The notes under the pieces are model-generated. The model searched no databases and had not been told where the DNA came from. It worked only from the letters and a program-made list of their open reading frames with translations. From Harmonia axyridis (taxonomy: Eukaryota > Arthropoda > Insecta > Coleoptera > Coccinellidae): a stretch of 64,000 nucleotides of DNA. Made by a program: the position numbers and the translations under genes. Below are positions 13,301-21,594 of the stretch, piece by piece (within the stretch, counting starts at the first letter, position 1; the number at the start of each line of letters is the position of its first letter). The DNA lies in contig NC_059504.1 in assembly GCF_914767665.1 (NCBI RefSeq), positions 13,580,501 to 13,644,500 on the forward strand, given 5' to 3'.

Positions 13301-16300
13301 CATCATAAAAGCGAATTTATTTTGGTCACAACACTTTGCAGCTATTGCCAACAAAGCAAAGTGCTATTTCTTCTTCAGAAGACATTTGGACGATTCGATC
13401 TTCACACCTGCAGGTTTCTTTACACCACATACGTTTAATTATCTATAATTCATCCAGTGAAGAGCCTCTAGAATTCCATAGGACATGAGAAGACCAACCT
13501 ATGAAGAGAGGATTTCTACAATGTGTATCAATTCGTTTACTAATCGCAGAAGAGGCAGAGAGCACTTCTTCCCCAACAGAGTTTTGAATACGTAGAATCG
13601 ACTACCGTCAGCCATAGTGAGTCTTGAATGGTTTCAAAATTGCTTTAAACAGATGGTTCGCGAATGTAAAGACTCTTTCTGGAACATTTTTTTTCTCTTC
13701 ATTTGTGACAATTTCACTCATTTATTTTTTTAAGTGTAGTGGTAACGTTTTAAGCTATAAACCGGATGACTCAGGTTCGAATCCATAGCATTCTATTTAT
13801 TTAAACCGTATTTCTTAAGATTTGAGATAAGTGTTTAATTTTAGTATTTTTCCAGGTCATTATATCCTAGACGGAGGAAGCAGGGTCGAGGTGGTCGCTA
13901 TCAAAGTGCTCAAGGAGAACGCTTCCAAAGAGGCTGAAGATGATTTTCTACGAGAGGTGGAAATTATGAGCGCCTTCCGTCATCCCAACATCCTTTCACT
14001 GCTGGGTGTCGTACCAAGAGGTGAGATTTGTATCTTTTAGAAACCACCTGTGGGGAATAACTTGAAAGGGAGTTTCGAGTAGATAAATATCGCTGGAAGT
14101 TGAAGTAAATTGTGAATTTATGTTAGCGGGTTCGGAAGGAGTACTTACAATAGATAAAACATTGTAAAAGATTAGACTAAACGTCTAGAAATACTGATGT
14201 TTCTACTTTCATTTTCTTCCGATAGTGGCGTTTTGTAATGAAATAAATATATTATGTATTTATATGGAACCGATAGCGAAGAGCTATCCTTCCGTAGGTT
14301 ATGCTGTACAGGGTGCTTGGAAATTCAGTATCAACATTTCGTTGGCATTTTTTGTTTTTCAGGATGAAATAAGGGCACGTTCTACGAACATATCACTCTG
14401 TAATTTTGTCGAAATGTCTATAGTTTCTTAATTTTCAGCTAGGAATGGTCTCAAACAATAAGGTTCCATTCACTGATTATGTCCGTCCGTATACACGATA
14501 ACTTTTGAACAGAAGGACCTAGAGACTTGAAATTTTCAGTTAAGGTTCGGATCTCAAATACCGCTGTTGAGTTTGTCGATGAAAAAATATTGACTAGGGG
14601 TTCCGTGAATAAGGCGGTTGACTTGATTTGAGATATTCATTGCTTGACTTGATATTAAGCTGCTTTATATTATGCTGCATTTATTTCTGGTAAATCGTAC
14701 GCACTTAGAAAAAATAGTCATCTTCAAAGGATGAATACAGCGAGTTTGACATCGATTTCCCTAGTTTATTCAAGACATCTCCTGTAAATCGAGCAGATGA
14801 AATGGCTTAGCGTTATGAAATAGATGAATTCCTCACTAAACCACGTGCTAAGATATTTTAGAATGGTGCAAGAGGCACGAAAAGGTTTTTCCAAACTTGA
14901 GTAAAATGGCCAGCATCTTCATCTCCTGTTGAAAAGCAATTTTCAAGAGCTGCTCTGACGGTTACAAAAACCCGCAATAGACTATTTTTCTTTAATATTT
15001 TATATTTGTTTATGTTTTATAGTGATTTTATTTGTGCTTTCATTTCAAAATAGATAATGTTTTTGGTTGTTTTATACAAGTTTCAAAAATAAAAGTATTC
15101 TTTTCAAGGCTCTTCTCATTATATAATTGTTTTTATTGATGTGCACACTACACAATAAAACTGATCAAAATCAAGTAGCTTGATTATATTGAGAATATAC
15201 TTAATTTTTCAAGTACTTGATAAATAAATACTTGATTTGGTTTCAAGTTAAGCCAAGTCAAGTAGCTTGAATAAGTCAAACCGAGAATCTCTAGAAGTAA
15301 CATAACCATCAAAATTAAAATAGCGTCAAAGCCATCTGCCATATGTCACCTAAAGAAATTATGGAACGATAATTTTTTTTTTCAGAAGGAAATCTGAACC
15401 CGATGATGGTGTTCGAGTTCATGACGCACGGTGACCTGGCGGAGCTACTGCGGTCTCAGAAAAAGACCTTCTACGACCCTGAAGCCGAGGAGATCCCTGT
15501 CCTCTCCGACGCCGATCTGCTGGACATAGCTCTGCAGATAGCGAAGGGCATGAGCTATCTTGCCAACCAAAGGTTCGTCCATAGGGATTTGGCCTGCAGG
15601 AATTGCTTGGTGTCTCAAGGACCTGTCGTTAAAATAGCCGATTTTGGAATGAGCAGAGATGTGTATACTTGTGACTATTATAAGGTGAGTAATTTTGAAT
15701 AATTTTAGATTAATGTAAAAAAAAATAACTGTTTTACAACATAAATACGCCTTTGGCGGGGTGTTCTCAAACAATTTTTGTGGTGCTCTCTCGTGGATTG
15801 CAGGTGTTCAATTCCTGGACTATTTTTACCTTTTTACCAGATGGGTATTCTTCTTCTTCTTTCAGGGCCTCTTCTTTAGTGGAGATTGGTGACCTTGGCA
15901 AATTCGTCCCTCCTTTGGGCGGTGTGAACCAACGTTTGGACATTCATCTCTGTCCAATCTCTCATATTCTTCAGTCAATATTGTTTTCTCCTTCCTGCTC
16001 CTCGTTTTGCCTTCATTTTGCCCTTTATGATCAACTAGAGCAATTGATACTGATCACCCCTCAACACGTGTCGAAAGTAGGCATTTTTCACTTTTTGATA
16101 GATGTTAATAGCTCTATATCTGCACTAACACCGTCTAGCACTCTCTCATTCGACAATTCATCTATTCAAGAAATTTTGAACATTCTACGAAAGACCCATA
16201 TTTCAAATGCTTCGATTCGCCTCAGAGTTGCCAACTTCATGGTCCAGGCATCCATCTCATATAAAAGAACAGAGTATATAAAGCCTTTAACCATTCCATA

Positions 16301-17697
16301 ACACATAGTTTCATGTCTAACGATGCATTACTCAGAAGTCTCTTCATTAGCTCAAATTCTGATGTAGTATACTTTATTCTTGATCTTATTTCTATGTCTA
16401 GGTCTAGACTGTCAGTTATCCAGCATCTTAAGTACAAGTGTGTATGATGTTTGTTAATCTAATAACATCCTAGGTTATTTCTTCGTCCGGATTTCAACTT
16501 GATGACTTATGGTTCTTAGACTGGCTAGCTACAATGACTAGAATATTAGCTCATGGCTGCCAGAGGTTCCTTTTCCGAGCCCATAGAAGGATTTAGGTCT
16601 TATCCTTGATGCCATTTTCGGGAATTCATTGACTTGTTTATCATGTCACTCTGTTGCTTTTCTAGCCAGATGATTTATAGTATTACGTCATTCTTTGGCT
16701 ATGTGATTCCAAATTCCTCAGAAAACTCTGACTTGCTTGTTCTCCTTTGTGAATGGGTTCATCATTCTTGTACCAAATTCTATAGAGAAATCCTAACTCA
16801 ATAAAATTCATTCATAAGTTCTACCTAGTTGTGGATATATACATCGATATAATAATTCAATTGAGCTTTGTCAAGTGCTTTCTACGTATGGTCGTACATT
16901 CTTCATCTTTTTCTAACCGTCGGCGTCGATTAAAGTAAATAAAATAAAGTTTGTAGGCGTCGTCCAGAAAGTCAGCTGTGTTGTAACAAGTTGACTTTGA
17001 GTGTATAATATAGAATCTAACATATTATTTGAAAAATTACCCCAATTGGACATACATAATATCTTTGTTATTCGAAAATTACTAATCTATGGTATTTCTT
17101 TTAAAGATTGGCGGCTCCAGGCTGCTCCCAGTGAGGTGGATGTCACCAGAAAGCGTAGTCTACGGCCGGTTCACCCTAGAATCGGACATCTGGTCCTACG
17201 GGGTGGTCCTGTGGGAGATCTACAGCTTCGCCAAGCAGCCCTACTTCGGCCACACCAACGAAGAAGTGGTCAAATTCATCCTGGACGGCATCATGCTGAT
17301 ACCTCCCACAGACTGCCCTTCGATAGTGTGCGACCTGATGAAGAACTGTTGGAAGACGGAACCGAGGGACAGGATAAGGTTCGTCAACATCTGCGACAAG
17401 CTGGAGGTTGCCTATCAGGAGTGTCTGAACACGCAACTGCACATTGAGAACGAGGTTAGAGGAGGATGCAAAGGTGAGTTGATCATAGAAGGCTGAATGA
17501 CTGTATTCAAAAATTCTAGAACTGATGATATCAATTTTTCAGCCGAAGAATCAGATTTCAAAGAAAAATCCTGCAAGACCTTACCAAGGCCGCCACCATT
17601 CCCCAAGCTTCTGCAAGAAGACGCATTGGACACTGAAGGTTATCTTCTACAAAGAGAAATGGAGGTGGTTCATTATCTAGAGACTTTACCAGGATGA
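1305..17697 (+). CDS. Nrk: Receptor tyrosine kinase, Nrk/MuSK/Trk-like (5'-partial: transmembrane and kinase exons)
   Basis: Six exons join in phase: 1305-1454, 2941-3103, 13856-14020, 15386-15684, 17107-17473 and 17543-17697 (stop). They encode the last 432 residues; the extracellular part lies upstream of the window. Exon 1 carries the membrane helix (ISLFLVLVLLFGLIL) followed by an RRKCC stop-transfer. The juxtamembrane part has NPQY, a PTB-domain docking motif like those of Trk and MuSK. The kinase domain shows the glycine loop GEGCFGKV, VAIK lysine, catalytic HRDLACRN, DFG, and the activation loop DVYTCDYYK with paired tyrosines. Insect Ror has HKDLA, Ddr has a different loop and Otk is catalytically dead, so by elimination this is the Nrk (Ror2) lineage. 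Known role of the family: neural/muscle membrane receptor signalling. The tail is short and proline-rich. Family certain; exact orthology inferred. Confidence 0.78.
1920..2480. repeat. Dispersed repeat family, copy A
   Basis: Shares long stretches with 31965-32860, for example the segments around 2058-2100 (ttttgcattgaaaaatgttgg) and 2208-2290 (tattctcgcacgattttatt, then cacagaattagagaaa). Relative to copy C it lacks about 580 bp of middle sequence near 2233. No coding capacity is recognisable, so this looks like a non-autonomous element lying in the receptor kinase intron. Confidence 0.6.
3104..4746. other. Intron sequence 5' of the nested P450 cluster
   Basis: First part of the 10.75-kb receptor kinase intron and the presumed 3' UTR and downstream flank of P450 copy 1. 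AT-rich, with no open frame that resembles a protein family. Confidence 0.5.
4747..7540 (-). CDS. Cyp315a1: Mitochondrial cytochrome P450, CYP315A1 (shadow)-like, copy 1
   Basis: Two exons, 7540-6590 and 5211-4747, join at phase 0 to give 471 residues. The N-terminus is basic with little acidity before a VPSPRGFPILG hinge, as in mitochondrial P450s that carry an import leader rather than an ER anchor. Landmarks: I-helix AAADTT, K-helix KETLR, PERW, and heme loop FAMGSRSCVG with the ligand cysteine near residue 418. The block RGLFFMNGKEWLDTRRIM and the following LLLKGDMSW resemble CYP315A1, the Halloween-pathway enzyme that hydroxylates C2 of the ecdysteroid precursor in mitochondria. All catalytic motifs are intact. 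The gene sits antisense inside a receptor kinase intron, next to a second copy at 9.1-11.1 kb. P450 identity is certain; the CYP315A1 assignment rests on remembered family motifs, and another mitochondrial-clan P450 is the alternative. Confidence 0.8.
7541..9107. other. Intergenic spacer between the two P450 copies (5' flank of copy 1)
   Basis: The part nearest 7541-7870 resembles the flank of copy 2 (11120-11410): both hold a 'cagtggcgt(a/g)cgat' block and C-rich stretches ending in gatgtgac, so the duplication took proximal promoter sequence with it. The rest (7870-9107) is very AT-rich and shows no gene. A clear TATA box was not found. Confidence 0.5.
9108..11119 (-). CDS. Cyp315a1: Mitochondrial cytochrome P450, CYP315A1 (shadow)-like, copy 2
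   Basis: Same two-exon structure as copy 1: 11119-10169 (317 codons) and 9569-9108, joining at phase 0 to 470 residues. By my residue count exon 1 differs from copy 1 at about 31 of 317 positions and exon 2 at 6 of 153, plus a missing final glycine. Exon-1 changes concentrate in the import leader (for example the FNIISIL region). I-helix AAADTT, KETLR, PERW and the FAMGSRSCVG heme loop are identical, so both proteins look enzymatically competent. The intron is shorter than in copy 1 (599 versus 1378 bp) and unrelated in most of its length. It acts, if CYP315A1, at the same mitochondrial ecdysteroid step, or may have taken a different substrate or tissue. Confidence 0.8.
11120..13040. other. 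Intron sequence beyond the P450 cluster
   Basis: Proximal 300 bp is the duplicated P450 upstream flank. The remainder is AT-rich with no recognisable gene; a short antisense frame at 11562-11828 has no family features and is likely chance. Confidence 0.45.
13050..13660 (+). mobile_element. Degenerate CR1/Jockey-like LINE reverse-transcriptase fragment
   Basis: Translated in shifting frames this shows reverse-transcriptase blocks: a WLRDF motif, FRVRVGYSVSSTRSVSGGV followed by TQGS (the VPQGS block), a FADDSK-like segment at about 13225 (IADDSKVY), and a terminal FFPNRVLNT...NRLPSA block typical of CR1 C-termini near 13570. Stops and frameshifts make it inactive. Lies in the receptor kinase intron. 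Confidence 0.65.
13735..13795 (+). repeat. tRNA-like sequence, probably a SINE head or tRNA relic
   Basis: Contains an A-box-like gtgtagtggtaacg and a perfect B-box GGTTCGAATCC at the normal spacing for RNA polymerase III internal promoters. The acceptor stem does not pair cleanly and there is no CCA context, so a functional tRNA is unlikely. It lies just downstream of the LINE fragment and 60 bp before a kinase exon. Confidence 0.5.
14614..15283. mobile_element. hAT-like element remnant with transposase C-terminal scrap
   Basis: The ends carry similar inverted sequence (cggttgacttgattt at 14614; aagtcaaaccg ending 15283). The right 120 bp is dense in short tcaag/cttga subterminal repeats, as in hAT elements. 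Near 14920-14985 the + strand encodes a decayed hAT dimerisation-region motif (SPVEKQFSRAALTVTKTRNR, compare the SVPSERVFSAAG consensus). It fills most of the intron before the kinase exon at 15386. Confidence 0.6.
15740..16440 (-). mobile_element. Degenerate RTE-type LINE fragment (3' end of the reverse transcriptase ORF)
   Basis: On the minus strand 16437-16237 stays open and reads like the post-RT region (LGCW-type block as YLRCWITDSLDLDIEIRSRI). It is followed, with frame breaks, by WTMKLATLRRIEAFEIWVFR and by a decayed GHVLRGDQYQLLQL-like block near 16060. This domain order is typical of insect RTE/'endonuclease-reverse transcriptase' elements. Stops throughout; inserted in the receptor kinase intron 15685-17106. 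Confidence 0.7.
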
Positions 17698-17982
17698 TGG
17701 AATTCAAAAAAAATCGGAAAATCTCAATACATGTTCATAGACTGATTTTTGATTATTTTTCCTTATATTAAGGACTTGGTCCGAGGAATTATTTCATTAA
17801 TTCGTTGATAATTTATGACCCCAAAGACTAGAACAATACGGATACGTCGATAAAAATCAGTTATTTCAATAATTGTTGTGAATATAACACTTGAATTCAT
17901 CGATCAAACATCATCACAAAATATTTCGGTTATGCCGTTGATATTCTAACATGAAATTTCGAATTATCGTTGAATGCTGAAG

Positions 17983-17988
17983 AATAAA
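17983..17988 (+). terminator. Candidate polyadenylation signal of the receptor kinase gene
   Basis: AATAAA 286 bp after the stop codon, on the coding strand, with T-rich sequence following. Confidence 0.45.
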
Positions 17989-18798
17989 GGATCTTGCAGG
18001 GTACAATGTTCTGAGTGCCTTCCTATATCGTTCTTTGTCAAAAATGGTATTCAATTCTAAGTCTTAATCTATTCAAATCAGGTAACATTGTGAGAATCGT
18101 AAAACTGACAATTTTTAAATATTTGATTTGTCCCAGATATCCTGCCACTTTATCAAAAACTCTTTGACGTTTTATAATTGTTAAAAATGTATATTGTGAA
18201 AATTATTTGTGATGTTATATATGTATTTATTGTGAAAAATATATGTTTCCCAAAAAGTTCTACCTTCATTTCATTATTTTTCTTTAATTTACTGCTTTTT
18301 GTTACTGGATGATTCAGAGATTGTTTGAATGAAATTTTGCATGTAGATTCAATAGATGCAATTTTAATATCAGCACCAAATCATGGAAGTAGCGCATTCT
18401 GCACTTGAATTTGTAATGAAATTGGGCGTGTTCATTTCAATTTGATTTTTTTTAAATAAATGGCTTGTCATGAACACGATAACCAAAGAAAATTGAGTTC
18501 TTGCACTTTAAGACTTCTTGATAATCCAAGTAGGTACTGACACATGAATTCCTGGTGAGAGTAGAAAGCTTATGAACCTGTTGAACAGGAACTTCATTAA
18601 TGAAATTTCAAGGAGAACATTGAAAATCTCTTCATTCTTCCTCAGCAAAGCGATATTTTGCTGCTTACTCCTCAATTTCGTCCCAAATTCATAAGAGTAT
18701 GAGATTCCTCAACAAAAGTTCTATGCATTTTTGTCAAATTTGAAATTCATCAAGACAAGACTTGAAATCGATCATCTGTCAATTATATTTTCTTCACG
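17989..18798. other. Intergenic
   Basis: AT-rich spacer between the kinase gene and the small basic-protein gene; no open frame of interest. Confidence 0.5.
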
Positions 18799-19502
18799 AT
18801 GACAGCGGCTTTGAAAAAAACCAAAAAGCCTCTAATAAAATGGACTCGAACACAGCAGAACAGAAGACCAGATTATATCAAGTCGTCAGTCTTCACAGAA
18901 CGAGGTGAAATAGGCTTCACGCCTTCTTATGATGTAAGTTATCAATTAGTACACTTGGTAGATGTTGGCTTATGTGGAAGAAAACCCTCAAATCATATTA
19001 CATCAATGTTTTGGGGATTTTTATCTACTCATTTTGATACCTATCCCTTGTTTCAAGCATGGTCGTCCCAACTTGGGTTGTTTACTTAACTATGAATATC
19101 GGAGGATGTGGTTTGCTGAAAGAGACCAATATCAGAAAGACACCTACACCAAACAAGATAAAAAGTCCGATTCTTTTGTTAAACGTCGTTATGTCCAACG
19201 GTACACGAGACATACAGAAAAGAAGAAGATACTTCCAATTATGAGGATGAAACAGTGAGAATTTAATAAATTATATATCTGAGCAACGATGAATTTTTTT
19301 ATACATTTGAATCTTATCTTCTGATAGGTTTGAGGATGTGCCTGCTCAAGAGTCTACCGCTAGAGAAGGAGTCAAATTGAAGGGTGCCACCAAAGCTTTT
19401 ACTTACGTCCAACAAGCCGAAGAAGAGAAAGCTCAACAGTTTTTGAAGTATAAACCGGATTGTAGCCGTTCCAAGAAAAAGACTACGCAAAACGAAGAGT
19501 GA
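18799..19502 (+). CDS. Unrecognised small basic protein, 168 residues, three exons
   Basis: Exons 18799-18933, 19058-19254 and 19328-19502 join in phase (0, then 2) to 168 codons plus stop, with consensus gtaagt and gtgaga donors. The product is hydrophilic and strongly basic (MTAALKKTKKPLIKWTRTQQ at the start; KKKILPIMRMK mid-protein; SRSKKKTTQNEE at the end) with many Tyr/Trp/Arg in the centre (NYEYRRMWFAERDQYQKD). No signal peptide, membrane helix or known domain. The size and Tyr/Arg-rich composition recall small axonemal microtubule-inner proteins, but I cannot assign a family. A polyA signal AATAAA follows at 19572. The consistent phase of three exons is the main reason to call it real. 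Confidence 0.6.
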
Positions 19503-19571
19503 AATTTATTGACCGATATGAGCATCAAACATTATATGTACTTTGTGATATTTTCACATTATTTTGACAGA

Positions 19572-19577
19572 AATAAA
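19572..19577 (+). terminator. Polyadenylation signal of the small basic-protein gene
   Basis: AATAAA 70 bp downstream of the stop codon, on the coding strand. Confidence 0.5.
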
Positions 19578-19619
19578 ATCATCTTATCGTAGGTACTTCT
19601 TTCTATACAACACTCAAGA

Positions 19620-19760
19620 AGTCCTAGGCCTAACCTGTAAACACATATTTTTCTTAAAAAATCATCAACATAGTCACCTTGAAGAGTGATACATTTACTA
19701 CAACGCTACTCTAACTTTTCAATACCAACGAGTATCTACTATAATTATTTGGAGAGGTCT
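19620..19760 (-). mobile_element. Mariner-like transposase C-terminal scrap
   Basis: Minus-strand reading gives EKLE, a stop, RCSKCITLQGDYVDDF, which resembles the C-terminus of mariner-like transposases (W-x-KC-[IV]-x-x-x-GDY). Only about 45 codons remain and it is interrupted. Confidence 0.4.
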
Positions 19761-20092
19761 GAAAAAAGTCAGTAATCACTGATGGGCCAGATCTAAAAAA
19801 TAAGCAAAATGGTAAAGCAGTTGGAAGCGCAGCTCGTTCAATTTGACCAATAGTCCATTTGTTTGAGTTGTTGATTTGTTTTGAGTTAATTTTGATTTCT
19901 TCAATTATACATGTATATGGGGGTGCTATATCCGAATTTGAGGTGTTCCAAATTCCGTGACGCAAAAAAAGAGTAAAAAAATTAATTTTTAGGCAATTTT
20001 CCTAATTTCATAAATTCAAATCAGTAGATAATTTGCCTGAAGCCATCTATGTACAATGAGCTGAACTTATTGTTGGCACACCCAATCACTGT

Positions 20093-20271
20093 AACGTTAC
20101 AGGATTCTTCTACTTTTAACGTTACAGGATTCTACTTTTAACGTTACAGGATTCTATTTGAAACGTTACAGGATTCTACTTTTAACGTTACAGGATTCTA
20201 CTTGTAAGGTTACAGGATTCTACTTGTAACTTTACAGAATTCTGCTTGAAACGTTACAGGATTCTACTTGT
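20093..20271. repeat. Tandem array, eight copies of a 22-bp unit
   Basis: The unit begins AACGTTACAGGATTCTAC and ends tt(t/g)(t/a). Eight consecutive copies are present; the first carries a 3-bp insertion (ttcttctac) and the seventh is the most diverged (aactttacagaattctgc). Each unit opens with the palindrome AACGTT. Located between the small basic-protein gene and DNAJC7, outside any predicted exon. Confidence 0.9.
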
Positions 20272-21594
20272 TACTGCCATTGTTCATTTTGAGCTACTTC
20301 TTCTAGATGTCGTCATATAGTCGAAACCTAAGAAAATGGAGGACGCACAATATTTAAGCGCATCCGCCTAAAAAGAGTATGGTATATTTGGTACTTTTAC
20401 AAAGAGTTTTTGATCACATCAGCTTCAAAATTTGATATTACGAAAAATCTTCAATCTCAAACACCTTATCGTCATAAGTAATTTCCGGAAAGAATTGCAG
20501 CTTTTTTTTTTTGAATTAGTTTTTATTTTACAATTTTGATAGAGCATTATCTTCTATTGAATAAAGATTCATTCAAATCAACCAGATAGATAAAACTCAT
20601 TAAAACTTTTCAAAAAGATGATGCCCTCAATTTTTTTCATCTCTCTGATTATACAATATGAATTTTTTGCATTCTGCATAATTGACTTCTGGCAGCTAGC
20701 AACTGCTCCGGATATGCATGGAAATGGAAAGCAGAACCAGTTGTGTGCCGGTATTTTTTCTGTCTCAATGCCTCTTCATACGACACTGAATGGTTGCACG
20801 GTTCCTTTAACCAGAAAATTTCGGTTTGTAAAGGCACAGCCGCCTTTACAAATCAATAATTATATTCATTACACAGTTCCTTCATATATGCTTACACTCT
20901 TATGTTATGGAGTAATTGAGTTTGATCTTACAATAGTTGAAAATAAAAGAAAAGATCATAGTGTTGATTCAAATAGATAAATACTAAATAGGTGTAGATA
21001 AATTCAGATACTGTTAGTTGAATTCAGAGGTTTAGAAGTAGAGGTCCTAACTACTGGACCAATACAGTTGATATTCTACAAACCAATAGTGGTTTTTCAT
21101 CATAAAAACTTTCTACAAGAAGCTGACGTTAAAGTTTTGTCACAACACAACCATGTTCTTCAGCAGACTTATATCCCATAAAGTATATATGGGATGATAT
21201 GATGAGGGGTTGGTTAAAATCTTTTTTCAAACATTTCCAATAATTTATTATTTCAAATAATAAACCATGTCACAAATGAAACAATTTTTCATAAAGACTA
21301 ACTTTATATTTTACTAAATTATCACAAAATTTCTAAGCTCTAGGGGATCGAGAGCTAAAGATTGATACTATACCATAACTCATTAATAGTAATATTAATG
21401 TGGTTATATTCTTCAGTAAAACAACCATGATGAAACAAGATATTTCAGAACATTGTTACTAGCAATAAATACTAACAAGTTGTGAATTTCTCATAAGTAA
21501 AAAGCTAGATGAAAAATTAGGAATGTGGTAACAGACAAAGATTATTTTACAAATGGAAATTGATGTTCTGAACATTTTGAAGATGAGAAATAAA
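20272..21594. other. Intergenic; one unassigned 120-codon frame and a hairpin
   Basis: An open frame at 20618-20980 (+) has no start context, family resemblance or splice sites and is not called a gene. Inside it, 20824-20850 forms an 11-bp hairpin (tttgtaaaggc / gcctttacaaa, 6-nt loop). A 3' UTR of DNAJC7 on the minus strand probably reaches into the right end. Confidence 0.45.

Noticed and set aside
13735..13795. Functional tRNA gene
   Set aside because: The B-box is perfect but the acceptor and anticodon stems do not pair, so it is treated as a SINE head or relic.
15753..16301. 182-codon open frame on the + strand
   Set aside because: It is the complement of an RTE-type LINE whose minus-strand reading carries recognisable reverse-transcriptase blocks.
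20093..20271. CRISPR-like array
   Set aside because: The units are directly contiguous with no unique spacers and the genome is eukaryotic; it is a minisatellite.
20618..20980. 120-codon open frame on the + strand
   Set aside because: No homology in form, no start context, and a terminal hairpin suggests repeat sequence; an antisense frame of similar quality overlaps it.
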